Shown: piece after piece, positions 39,701-47,200 of the stretch
How the letters are laid out: every line of letters begins with the position of its first letter
Numbering within the stretch: position 1 is the first letter of the stretch
Assembly (NCBI GenBank): GCA_024226515.1
Contig: JAAELQ010000295.1
Coordinates: forward strand, 1 to 64,000
DNA length: 64,000 nucleotides
Reading direction: 5' to 3'
From: a bacterium
GTDB taxonomy: Bacteria; Acidobacteriota; Polarisedimenticolia; Polarisedimenticolales; Polarisedimenticolaceae
The notes under the pieces: generated by a model
Told to the model about the DNA's origin: nothing
What the model saw: only the letters and a program-made list of their open reading frames with translations
Databases searched by the model: none
Program-made: the position numbers and the translations under genes

Positions 39701-41785
39701 GTCGGGATCGACTGTGACGACGCGGATCCCAATTGCGCGGCGGACTGCACGGACATGGATATCGACGGTTACTGCGTCGGCGTGGACTGCGACGAGGGTA
39801 CGGACGCATGCACCAACGTGTGCATCGACGACGACGACGACGGGGTGGCGGTCTGTGCCGCCGATTGTGACGACACCCGGCCCCACTGTGCGCTCGACTG
39901 CACCGACGGCGATCAGGACGGCTTCTGTATCGACGTGGATTGCGACGATGGCGTCGCCAGTTGTACCAGCCGTTGCGTCGACACCGACGGCGACGGCGTA
40001 CCGGTCTGCGCCGGCGATTGTGACGACACTCTGGCGAATTGCACCCTCGACTGCACCGATGCGGACCATGACGGGTACTGCGTCGGATTCGACTGCGACG
40101 AGATGGACGCCGGGTGCACGGATGATTGCGTGGACATGGACGGCGACGGAGCGGCGGTCTGCGCGGGCGATTGCGACGACGCCAACGAATTCTGCAAGTT
40201 CGACTGCTGGGACATGGATTTCGACGGCTTCTGCACGGACTTCGACTGTGACGACTCGGCCGCCGCGTGCACGGACAACTGCGATACCGACCACCCGGAA
40301 TGCTGTACGGACATCGACGGGGATGGATTCTGCCTCGGCGTGGACTGCGACGATAGCGTCGCCGCGTGCACGGAGAGATGCGAGTTTCCGTTCGAGGAGT
40401 GCACCACGGGGTGCATGGACAACGACGGCGACGGTCTCACGGTGTGCGCGGGCGATTGCGACGACGGGAACGCGAACTGTACGACCGATTGCACCGACGG
40501 AGACTTTGACGGTTACTGCCTACCGCAGGACTGTGATGACGCAAAGCCGGGTTGCACCACCGATTGCACGGATGACGACAACGACGGGATCTGTCCACCG
40601 CTGGACTGCAACGACGACGATCCGGACTGCTCGATGAATTGCGACGACGATGATTTTGACGGCTTTTGCAGTGATATCGATTGCGACGACAACAGGGTCA
40701 CGTGTACGACCGAGTGTGTGGACCTGGACCTGGACGGTGTGCCCGTGTGCGGCGGCGACTGCGACGACAGCAAGCCGCACTGTACGACCAACTGTACCGA
40801 CGTGGACGGTGACGGTTACTGTCCGCCGCAGGATTGTGACGACGGCAATCCGGACTGCCACGGAGACTGCACGGATCTCGACGCGGACGGGTTGTGCGTC
40901 GGTGTCGACTGTTTCGACGGCAGCGCCGCCTGTACGACGGGATGCGAGGGCGCCGGCAATGACACGGACGGAGACGGCGTGCCGACCTGTGCGGATTGCG
41001 ACGACGGCAACCCGAATTGCGGCCTGGTGTGTTCCGATCTCGACGGGGATCAATTCTGTGACGACCTGGATTGCGACGATGCCAACACGATGTGCAACGT
41101 CGACTGCACGGACGCGGATCAGGACGGTCTGGCCGTCTGCGAGGGAGACTGCGACGACGGCAAGCCGCATTGCCTGACGGACTGTACCGACGGAGACGGC
41201 GACGGGTATTGCTTGCCGCAGGACTGCGACGATTCTAGCCGAACCTGTACAGCCGACTGTACGGACACGGACGGCGATGGATTCTGCGTCGATCTCGATT
41301 GCGACGATAGTCAGGCCGCATGCCGCATCGACTGCAGCGACCTCGACGGAGACGGGCTGTGCGCAGACGCGGACAATTGCCGCGGGGCGTCGAACGCCGC
41401 GCAGACGAACACGGACGGTGACGCCGCGGGAGATGCGTGCGATTGCCTGCCGGCGGACCCGAGCGTCTTTGCGATTCCGCAGGAGGTGACCTTCCTGCGA
41501 TTCCTCGACCACGACACGTTGCGCTGGAACTCGGCCGTTCCGACTTCGGGATCGGCGACATTGCACCAGATGGTCCGGGGTGAGCTTTCCGATTTGCCGG
41601 TCGCCGACGCGGCGACCGAGATCTGCCTCGATGCGGGCACGGTCGGCACGACCCGAACCGACCCGATGCTTCCGTCGGTCGGCGAGGTGTTCTACTACGT
41701 GGTCCGGGCAAGCAACGTGTGCGGGACGGGAACCTACGGCAGCGCATCCGATGCGACGGAGCGCACGAACTCGATCTGCCCCTGA
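30743..41785 (+). CDS. Secreted kelch / TSP3-like / PA14 / Cys-repeat giant protein (3,680 aa)
   Basis: The ATG lies 1 base after the giant's stop, with AAGGAG at 30733-30738, so the two are likely translationally coupled; an in-frame ATG at 30710 would overlap the upstream gene. Residues 1-29 form a signal peptide (ending GVALAQ). Residues about 39-992 hold three kelch blocks, each opening with a Cys, then AAGVxIGDxIYVTHG, and ending before the next Cys. About 996-2,850 is an acidic TSP3-like array of 21 units (VCGLDADGDGCDDC ... DDDNDGVADASDPEPLNP). A PA14-like domain (about 2,585-2,725) interrupts unit 20. About 2,845-3,540 is a Cys-rich array of 26 units. An FN3-like domain ends in SICP. 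Calcium binding and extracellular location are well supported; ligand and function are unknown. Confidence 0.88.
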   Translation: MIGWRDRGRAAAGAVLLSVGATGVALAQPLAPAAPATCEPVPLGAPAGWSTRAPMPASVREAAGVLIGDRIYVTHGFDVTSGESAATYIYDIPSDRWDTGSPAAVSRRGLTGVCIQDHRGQGLVFAVGGSGGGGPVGSVEIYNPVTGQWDPDPFPPPPPLPTPRRGVGAAWVPRFGVQGGMLGTVFVVGGSTSGSGPGSGTPSAINEAYDVELGVWVGLSPMPVALTDVYSTTYSRATGRVYVIGGYAGTPAPLVQIYDPLADSWSSGAPMFTSRSGLISGICGDRIHAIGGEAGFELDAHESYDPLADGWAFETVKPTPLSQMASQAVSTGSEIFAIGSGPTPSTQTTEMFACGSAAQPPPSCRPLQLGGARAWTDIADPNFTPAEDAAGVVIGDEIYLTHGAGSLLNRVYSMTGDSWSAGPSASVGRSHVSGACVEEPSGQGLVFSVGGFVGASPSGVVEIFDPADGTWSVPAPMPTPRGGAGSAFVPGPGVLGGSRGNVYVFGGDSTPGLVNGTPLTTVEAYDVQADAWSGVSPMLVGVTDVPATVYFPQTGEIHVIGGYDGAVAGDTVQIYDLATGSWSFGPALPTPRANAIAGICGSRIYVVGGIDESFNTRLENESFDPLGGLWRTEPSLPMPLGLASQSLSTTADLFAFSDFESYRFSCGFFPSGETPAGCETIQRGGLDWAVAAPLPDPTEGAAGVAIGDKVYVTHGRSAAGDTAGTRIYDIDDDSWSAGAAAGVARSELAGVCVVDASGAGRVFVVGGRSDAPVSGPLADVELYDPTTDTWDALPSMPTPRRGLGVALVPDLGVGGGTRGSVFVLGGSNGDAPQSGTPLSVNEAYDVELELWIPRAPMPLAMMDVQSTLYEPGTQRIYVIGGFNGFSVSPSVQIYDPVADSWSIGSAMPTARSGMVAGICGNRIWAIGGSDEESSLDVNESYDPYTDTGLAAEPFKPTPASEMAAQCVYTGAEVFAIGAKLWEAASGRENEVLTCGICQGPDSDGDLLADACDNCPHFPNPPQIDVDMDGFGDPCDFDTDNDGVDDLTDVDDSDPTICTDVDGDGCDDCFPTPNKDGFGPLPDNDPFDDGTDTDGDGLCDAGDLDDDNDGVEDLAPDLDPFDPTVCEDLDGDLCDDCSPGPGKDGFGPAPDNDPFNDGTDTDTPFDGLCDDFDPDDDNDGVADASDPEPLNPSVCGLDADLDTCDDCADGVDGFGPDDDDDIASDGTNTDAPFDSLCDAGDPDDDNDGVADASDPAPLNPNVCGLDADGDECDDCTVGVDGLDVLADAVPGNDGTNTDAPFDGLCDAGDPDDDNDGVADAADPEPLNPNVCGLDADGDGCDDCAVGVDGLDVLPDSAPANDGTNTDAPFDGLCDAGDPDDDNDGVADAADPEPLNPFVCGLDADEDGCDDCTGGGDGLDLLPNSDIADDGLDTDSDGVCDAGDADDDDDGYSDADELTNCLPGPTDPLQAASTPLDTDSDLSCDTLDADDDNDGVEDAADPEQLNPDVCGVDTDADGCDDCAGGGDGYGPLPNDDPDDDGSDTDGDGTCNATDADDDNDGIADTGDLDPLDPDVCGDSDGDECDDCAVGTDDFEPLSDFDPSSDGTDTDGDGACDDGDADDDDDGYSDEDELTNCLPGPSDPLSAASTPVDTDSDLSCDTLDDDDDNDGVNDASDVQQPLNPQFCELDADGDGCDDCAEGVDGFGPLPDDVPAHDGPDLDEDGLCDVGDNCPSNGDPDQTDTDGDSLGNPCDPDDDNDGVPDASDPQPLNPQLCGLDADDDDCDDCTGNPFSTGTPPPPLWTLFTPSTTTDGADADGDGVCDAGDNCPGNGDPDQADTDGDGLGNPCDPDDDNDGVVDGLDFAPLDPDLCGDAGDNDTCDDCSVGTDDFGTLPDNTPVDDGTDTDGDGLCDAGDLDDDNDGVADAAGDLDPLDPRVCRDMDGDTCDDCTANPHSVAVPPPPTWQLFVPSTTTDGPDADLDGLCDAGDACPNDPDVTDTDGDTVGDVCDTDDDNDGVADTSDPEPLNPNVCGLDNDEDTCDDCSIGVDGFGPAADADVDNDGTNTDAPFDELCDAGDLDDDNDGVPDGVDLDPLDPAICQDTDDDGCDDCAIGVDGFGPFSDNDADADGLDTDEDGICDLGDNCDDDVNPDQTNTDGDTEGNACDADDDNDGVPDVDDDSRLNPAVCEDLDLDDCDDCFPTPAKDGFGPLPDNDPLDDGTNTDAPFDSLCDVGDPDDDNDGVNDDVDTDSHNPDVCGDADGDGCEDCDPGTDDLGPNSDSDTANDGGLAETDLDADGVCDTNDNCPGNADPDQTDTDGDSLGNPCDPDDDNDGVPDGSDLDPLDPTICQDTDGDLCDDCAVGTDGFGPLPDNDPLNDGTDTDMPFDGLCNAGDPDDDNDGVPDASDPAPLNPNVCGLDSDGDGCDDCTVGVDGLDVLADAAPANDGTNTDMPFDGLCDAGDPDDDNDGVADASDPEPLNPNVCGLDVDGDSCDDCAVGEDGFGPLPDNDPLDDGTNTDMPFDGLCDAGDPDDDNDGVIDTLDLDPLEPTVCGDLDDDGCDDCAIGTDQFGPLSDRLPLNDGLDSDLSSGLRGAYYDNTSFADAPVIHDDPRVAFRWGGGSPDPAIDRDTFSARWTGLVEPLFSETYTFRVRSDDGVRLWIGQTLLIDQLVVQPLTETSGSIALVAGMRYELILEYIEDGDNAEIWLGWESLSLPPQIVPPDRLFKTDGLCDVGDLDDDNDGVPDASDIAPFDPTLCEDADGDGCDDCSIGTDGLGFLPDNDPAADGPDADGDGVCDPTDNCPQALNDSQLDSDSDGLGDACDPCPLDPDGGDGDGCGLLDCDPVNPNCSTDCTDADADGFCVPADCDDGNPNCTADCTDVDGDGFCVGIDCDDSTGACTTGCVDMDGDGVPVCANDCDDSDEDCSIDCADVDMDGLCVDIDCDDADPGCTADCVDQDGDGVPLCAGDCDDTNPGCTTDCTDADLDLFCVGIDCDDADPNCAADCTDMDIDGYCVGVDCDEGTDACTNVCIDDDDDGVAVCAADCDDTRPHCALDCTDGDQDGFCIDVDCDDGVASCTSRCVDTDGDGVPVCAGDCDDTLANCTLDCTDADHDGYCVGFDCDEMDAGCTDDCVDMDGDGAAVCAGDCDDANEFCKFDCWDMDFDGFCTDFDCDDSAAACTDNCDTDHPECCTDIDGDGFCLGVDCDDSVAACTERCEFPFEECTTGCMDNDGDGLTVCAGDCDDGNANCTTDCTDGDFDGYCLPQDCDDAKPGCTTDCTDDDNDGICPPLDCNDDDPDCSMNCDDDDFDGFCSDIDCDDNRVTCTTECVDLDLDGVPVCGGDCDDSKPHCTTNCTDVDGDGYCPPQDCDDGNPDCHGDCTDLDADGLCVGVDCFDGSAACTTGCEGAGNDTDGDGVPTCADCDDGNPNCGLVCSDLDGDQFCDDLDCDDANTMCNVDCTDADQDGLAVCEGDCDDGKPHCLTDCTDGDGDGYCLPQDCDDSSRTCTADCTDTDGDGFCVDLDCDDSQAACRIDCSDLDGDGLCADADNCRGASNAAQTNTDGDAAGDACDCLPADPSVFAIPQEVTFLRFLDHDTLRWNSAVPTSGSATLHQMVRGELSDLPVADAATEICLDAGTVGTTRTDPMLPSVGEVFYYVVRASNVCGTGTYGSASDATERTNSICP
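33740..39276 (+). repeat. 21-unit TSP3-like acidic repeat array
   Basis: Units of about 66-95 residues share the pattern VCxDxDGDxCDDC, GxDGFGPLPDND, DGTDTD, GLCDAGD, DDDNDGVxD, PLNP. Seven or eight also carry a classic TSP3 insert (DNCPxNxDPDQxDTDGDxxGNPCD). Two units contain a PPPPxW insert with FxPSTTTDG. Adjacent units (for example near 34,500-34,900 and 37,990-38,200) are close at the DNA level. Confidence 0.85.
38490..38920 (+). other. PA14-like domain coding insert
   Basis: Encodes SGLRGAYYDNTSF, then FRWGGGSPDPAID, FSARWTGLVEP, YTFRVRSDDGVRLWIG and a closing LILEYIEDGDNAEIWLGW. This is the order of strands and the SDDGVRLW signature of PA14 domains, which commonly bind carbohydrate. 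It sits exactly between DGLDSD and DGLCD of one TSP3-like repeat. Confidence 0.85.
39277..41370 (+). repeat. 26-unit Cys-rich MopE-type repeat array
   Basis: Units of 25-26 residues in the form DCTDxDxDGxCVxxDCDDxxxxC. They often alternate with a variant having GVPVCxGDCDD in place of GFCVxxDCDD. Most units have four Cys and six or more Asp. The DCDD core resembles the putative metal-binding motif of MopE-like proteins. Units 14, 15 and 22 carry short insertions. Confidence 0.85.
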
Positions 41786-41817
41786 GCGATGGGGCGGAAA
41801 GGCGGAGTGAAGAGAGC

Positions 41818-44241
41818 ATGAAGCGGCCAGCGAGAATCGTCGTCACGAGCCTGGTCGCGCTGGTCCTCGGCGGCGCCGGCCTCGTGTCGGCGGTACACGC
41901 GGGGCCCGTCGACGATCTCGAGCCCAGGCGGTCGAGCACTTCCGCGTCGAAACCGCTCGGTGAGTTGTCGTGCCAGGCCGGAACGCGACTCGACTTCGGT
42001 GTGACTCCGGACGATCTGGGCGATCCGCACGTCTGTCCGGATTTCGGCAGTATCGACGTCACGACGCAGTACCAATCCTCGCAGAGCATCGTTCTGGGCA
42101 GCGCGGTGGCCGGCAAGCCGCCGGTGGCGATCCTGAACGACTACGGTTCGAACCCCGCCTGCCGCTCGTCCGGCATGCCGTCGTTCAGCACGCACTGGTG
42201 GGCGGAGTTCGGCAGGAGCTGTGGGAGCCTGGGGGTCAACTCGTTCACGGTCGAGGTCGGCGTTCTCGAGTCCGCGGGGACGGTCTCCGTGGTGGGCTAC
42301 GACGCCGCCGGCCTCGAGGTCGCCTCGGTCACGTCGAGCGTCGTCCTCGCGCACGAGTACCTGACCGTGACCGATCCGGCGCAAGGCCATCGCATCCACT
42401 CGGTGGAAGTGCGTGTGAGCTCGGATCCCGGAGGAGTCTCGGTCGATTGCCTGGCCTACGGCGACCCACAGTTCACGCTCGTGGCGCAGCCCGTATCGAG
42501 TGGACCGTTGCTCCAGGTCAACACGTTCGATCTCGCCGACCAGGAGCGTCCCGCCCTGGCGGTCGAGCCCGACGGCGACTTCGTCGTGGTCTGGCGCAGC
42601 TGGGATCAAGACGGCTCGTCTTACGGTATCTTCGGCCAGCGCTACTCCTCGGACGGAACCCCGGTCGGCGGAGAGTTCCAGGTCAACAGCTCGACCTCTT
42701 CGGCCCAGCGCGATCCGGCGGTCGCCGTCGCACCGACGGGCGCGTTCGTGGCGGCCTGGACGAGTCTCGATCAGGACGGTTCCGGTTCCGGCGTCTTTGC
42801 CCAGCGCTTCGGAGGCGACGGCTTGCCCGTGGGTCCCGAGTTCCAGGTCAACAGCTTCGCCGCGGGAGACCAGCAGCGGCCCTCGGTTGACGTCGAGTCG
42901 GACGGCGACTTCGTCATCGTCTGGGACAGTCTCGATCAGGACGGGTCGTCCTACGGCGTCTTCGGGCAGCGCTACACGTCGGCCGGTACTCCGGTCGGCG
43001 GGGAGTTCCAGGTCAACGCGCACACGGCCGGAGGTCAGCAGCGGCCCGCGGTGGCGATCGATGCGGACGGCGATTTCGTCGTGGTCTGGGACAGTCTCGA
43101 TCAGGACGGCTCGGACTACGGCGTCTTCGGCAGAGTCTACCCGGCCTCCGGGGGGCCTCCCGGTCCGGAGTTGCAGATCAATTCCCACGCCCCGGGGCGC
43201 CAGATCATGCCGTCGGTCGCAAGCCACGCGAACGGCGATTTCGTCGTCGTCTGGACCAGTCGCGGGGTCGTCGCGCCGGACCAGGACGGCTCGGGCTACG
43301 GCATATTCGGTCAACGCTTCTCGGCCGCGGGGACACCGATCGGTGACGAGTTCCAGGTCAACAGCACGGCGGCGGACGCCCAGCGGTTCCCCTCGGTTGC
43401 CGTCACACCCTACGGTGGCTTCGTCGCGGTATGGGCCGGCGAGCCCCAGGCCTCGATCGTGGGGCAGCGCTTCCGACTCGACGGATCACGAGAGGGCCCC
43501 GAGTTCGACGCCGGAGCGATTCTGTCTCCGTCGCTGCCCCGAGTTGCGCTGGATGCGCTCGGAGACGCCCGGGTCGTGTGGCAGGCCGGCTGCGGAGCCG
43601 ACGGCAGCCGGCGCGGCGTCTTCGGCCGGCGTTTCAGCTGGCCCACCGTGTGCGGCAACGGCATTCTGGAGGTATCCGAAACTTGCGATCCGCCATGCCA
43701 GCCCGCCGGCCAGCCGAACGAGTGCCGGTCCGACTGCACGTTCTGCGGCGACGGCACGACCGATCTCGGCGAGCAGTGCGACGACGGCAACAACCTCACG
43801 GGCGACACCTGCACGCCCGACTGCCGCCTCGACACGGATGCGGACGGCTTCGCCGACGATGACGATTCGTGCCCGTCCGACGCGGCCAACGACGTCGACG
43901 GCGACGGGTGGTGTGTCGGCCAGGGTTTCAGCGCGCCGCGGGTCGGCGAGTACGACAACTGCCCGGTAGACGACAACCCGACGCAGCAGGACATCGACGG
44001 TGACGCCATCGGCGACGCGTGTGACAACTGTCCGAGTATTTCCAACCCCGACCAGGCCGACTCCGAGGGGGACGGCGTCGGTGATGCGTGTCCGCCCGCG
44101 TCGCCTCCGGGTGCCCCCGACCCCGTGGTCGGGGAAAGCCCGAGGTGCAGCCCGTCTTCGCACGAAGGGGTGTGGATTTTCGGTGTCTTCGTACCGCCGG
44201 ATTGGATCGAAGGAAATTGCAGCAACTCGTTAATCCAATAG
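41818..44241 (+). CDS. Secreted propeller-like protein with Cys-rich and TSP3 C-terminus
   Basis: An 807-residue protein starting at ATG 41818, 32 bases after the previous stop; the longer frame from 41719 would overlap that gene and lacks the signal peptide (MKRPARIVVTSLVALVL ... AVHA). Residues about 45-225 look like a beta-sandwich. Seven repeats of about 55 residues follow (about 235-610), with the pattern RPAVAVxxxGDFVVVWxS, DQDGSxYGxFGQRY, PVGGEFQVN, consistent with one seven-bladed propeller. Then come a Myxococcus-type Cys module (CGNGILEVSETCD, CGDGTTDLGEQCDDGNN) and two TSP3 motifs (YDNCPVDDN, CDNCPSISNPDQAD). The last 35 residues (WIFGVFVPPDWIEGNCSN) are unlike the rest and are encoded by DNA of lower G+C. 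Probably extracellular and calcium-binding; function unknown. Confidence 0.83.
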   Translation: MKRPARIVVTSLVALVLGGAGLVSAVHAGPVDDLEPRRSSTSASKPLGELSCQAGTRLDFGVTPDDLGDPHVCPDFGSIDVTTQYQSSQSIVLGSAVAGKPPVAILNDYGSNPACRSSGMPSFSTHWWAEFGRSCGSLGVNSFTVEVGVLESAGTVSVVGYDAAGLEVASVTSSVVLAHEYLTVTDPAQGHRIHSVEVRVSSDPGGVSVDCLAYGDPQFTLVAQPVSSGPLLQVNTFDLADQERPALAVEPDGDFVVVWRSWDQDGSSYGIFGQRYSSDGTPVGGEFQVNSSTSSAQRDPAVAVAPTGAFVAAWTSLDQDGSGSGVFAQRFGGDGLPVGPEFQVNSFAAGDQQRPSVDVESDGDFVIVWDSLDQDGSSYGVFGQRYTSAGTPVGGEFQVNAHTAGGQQRPAVAIDADGDFVVVWDSLDQDGSDYGVFGRVYPASGGPPGPELQINSHAPGRQIMPSVASHANGDFVVVWTSRGVVAPDQDGSGYGIFGQRFSAAGTPIGDEFQVNSTAADAQRFPSVAVTPYGGFVAVWAGEPQASIVGQRFRLDGSREGPEFDAGAILSPSLPRVALDALGDARVVWQAGCGADGSRRGVFGRRFSWPTVCGNGILEVSETCDPPCQPAGQPNECRSDCTFCGDGTTDLGEQCDDGNNLTGDTCTPDCRLDTDADGFADDDDSCPSDAANDVDGDGWCVGQGFSAPRVGEYDNCPVDDNPTQQDIDGDAIGDACDNCPSISNPDQADSEGDGVGDACPPASPPGAPDPVVGESPRCSPSSHEGVWIFGVFVPPDWIEGNCSNSLIQ
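44115..44134 (+). other. Perfect 8-bp-stem hairpin inside the 3' part of the gene
   Basis: CCCCGACC and GGTCGGGG separated by the loop CCGT. It lies inside coding sequence, about 110 bases before the stop, at the border between the G+C-rich TSP3 part and the less G+C-rich tail. There is no following T-run, so an intrinsic terminator is unlikely. Confidence 0.5.
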
Positions 44242-44269
44242 CCGAAGGACGATCGGCACGGAGCTTGTC

Positions 44270-47200
44270 ATGCGCCTGACTCGCCGACACCGCGCGACTT
44301 GGGCCGTGTTGGCGCTCGTCGTGATCGCACTGGCGGTCGTGCAGATCTCTGCACAGAGGCGAGCGAACGACCGCAGGCCGGTCCGCGTCGCGCGCTCCGG
44401 CGACGAAGCCCGGCCGATTCCTGCCGAGACGGCCGGAGCTGCGACACCCGGCCTGCCCTTCACCGAGGAGTTCTCGGACAACACGCTGCGCGACGACGCC
44501 GGGACCAACGCGAACTGGTCCACCGACGAACAACAGCTGATTCTGGGCTGGAAGGCCAGGCGGTACGGCACGCTCTTTCCCACGACGACGAACTTGCCTG
44601 AGCCCGAGTCCACGGTCTTCGTGGCGCTGGGCGACGTGGACGGCGACGGCGATCTCGACCTGATGGCGGCGAACGGCAACGGGGTGGCCAACAAGTTGTA
44701 CCTGAACAACGGCAGCTCGGACCCGTGGAACGGGGTCAGCGGCACGCCGATCGGCGGAGACACCGACGCTACGCACTCGCTGGCCGTGCGGGATGTGGAC
44801 GGCGACGGCGACCTCGATCTCGTCGCGGGCATCTTCGGGAGCACGAACAAGCTGTACCTCAACGACGGCGTGGGCGATCCCTGGGACACCGTGTCCGCCG
44901 GCACGCCGATCGGCAGTGCCGATACCGACGACACGCGCTCGGTGGCTCTAGGCGACGTGGACGGCGACGGCGATCTCGACCTCGTGGCCGGCAACCAGGG
45001 GACGGCGAACCGGCTGTACCTCAGTGAAGGCCCGCCGAGCCTGTGGGGCGGGATCACGAACGGCCTGGCGCTCGGTGGCGGGACAACGGACAGTACGCGC
45101 TCGTTGGCTCTGGGGGACGTGGATGAGGACGGCGATCTGGATCTCGTGGTCGCGAACCAATCCGCCGAGACCAACACGCTGTATCTGAACGACGGCGCAA
45201 TGAACCCGTTCAGTAGCGGTACGAGCATCGGCGGCGATACGGACAGCACGACATCCGTCGCGTTAGGCGACGTGGACGGCGACGGCGACCTCGACATGCT
45301 GGTCGGCAGCTCCAACGGCCAGCCGCTCAGGCTGTACCGCAACGACGGCTCGGCGAACCCGCTGGATCCTGCGACGATCGGTACGGTGATCGCCGGAAGC
45401 GACACCAACAACACGCGATCGGTGAAACTGGGGGACGTGGACGGTGACGGCGACCTCGACCTGGTGACCGGCAACCAGGGTAGTCAGACCAACAAGCTGT
45501 ACCTGAACGACGGCACGTCGGATCCATGGGGGCTCGTGTCGGCCGGCACCGTGATCGGCGGCGGCGACACGGACATCACGACCTCGCTGGTGCTGGGGGA
45601 CGTGGACGGCGACGGCGACCTCGACCTGATCGCCGGGAACAGCAGCGGGCAGTCGAACAGGCTGCACCTGAACCAGGGTTCGGCGAACCCCTGGGTCGAC
45701 GTCACGAAGGTGGATATCGGGATGAGTTCGGATCCGGCGTTCTCGGCTGCGCTGGGAGACGTGGATGGGGACGGCGATCTCGATCTCGTCGTCGGAAACA
45801 GTTTCGGTAGTCCGATGAAGCTGTATCTGAACGACGGAGGCGCGAGCCCATGGAGCCCCTCCACGACCGCGGCGGAAATCGGACCGGACGACCTGTTCAG
45901 GCGCGACGTAGCGCTCGGTGATGTGGACGGCGACGGTGACCTCGACCTGATCGTCGGCAACTCGGGCTTGAACCAGCTCTACGTGAACAACGGCAGCGCG
46001 GATCCCTGGGATCAAGTTACAGGCGTGTCGATCGGTAGCTCCGTCGACACGGAGTCGGTGGAGTTGGGAGACGTGGACGGTGACGGCGATCTGGATCTGG
46101 TGGTGGGAACCGTCAGTATTTTTGGACGGAGCAGACTGTACGTGAACGACGGGACGTTGACTCCCTGGTCCTCGGTCGGCTCGGGTCTACAGATCGGTAG
46201 CTCTCCCGCGGATGTGGGGAACACGCCCGACATGGCCCTGGGGGACGTGAATGGCGATGGTCATGTCGACCTCGTGACGGTCGGCTCCGACGATGATTGC
46301 GCCCGGCTGTTCCTGAACGACGACGATGGCGTGAATCCCTGGGACGCCGCCGGAATCGAGATCGACGATCCGATCTGTTTTCTCACCGCGGCGGTGGCGT
46401 TGGGGGATGTCGATGCCGACGGCGATCTCGATCTGGTACTCGGGCTGAATCAGGGGGCACAGACCAACCTCCTCTTGCTCAACGACGGCACGTTGAACCC
46501 CTGGGGCCCCGGAACGACCCCGACGCCGATCGGCTCGGGGGATACGGACAGCACGGGATTCGTGGCCCTGCAGGACATGGACGGTGACGGCGATCTCGAC
46601 CTCGTGGCCGGAAACACGGGCGGCACGAACAAGCTGTACCTGAACGACGGCGAGGGAGATCCCTGGGACAGCGTGACGAACGGCAGCCTGATCGGCAGCG
46701 GAGACCTCCACGACACGCGCTCCCTGGGCGTCGGAGACGTGGATCGCGACGGCGATGCGGATCTCGTCGCCGTCAACGACGGCGCGCCCCACGCGATGTA
46801 CCTGAGTCGGCGAGGAGCGAGCCCGTGGCCGTGGATCGCCGACGGGTTCGAGATCGGCGGCGATACGGACTCAACGAGATCGGTCGCGGTCGGAGACGTC
46901 GACGGCGACGGCGACCTCGACCTCGTGGCGGCCAACATCCAGGCCAACAAGCTGTACCTGAACGACGGGAGGTCGAACCCGTGGAGCCTCGCGGGAACGG
47001 CGATCGGAACGGGCATCGAGAACACACGGTCCGTGGCGCTGGGCGACGTCGATCATGACGGCGACCTCGACCTGGTCGTCGGCCAGACCCAGTCCACGAT
47101 CAACAGGCTGTACCTCAACAGCGGCACGGCGAACCCGTGGAGCGACGTGAACGGCGGCGCACCGATCGGCACCGATACGAACACCACGTGGGTCGTTCTG

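Noticed and set aside
44088..44279. A small separate gene in another frame at the end of the third giant-block gene
   Set aside because: It overlaps the real reading frame, has no ribosome site and lacks a recognisable domain.
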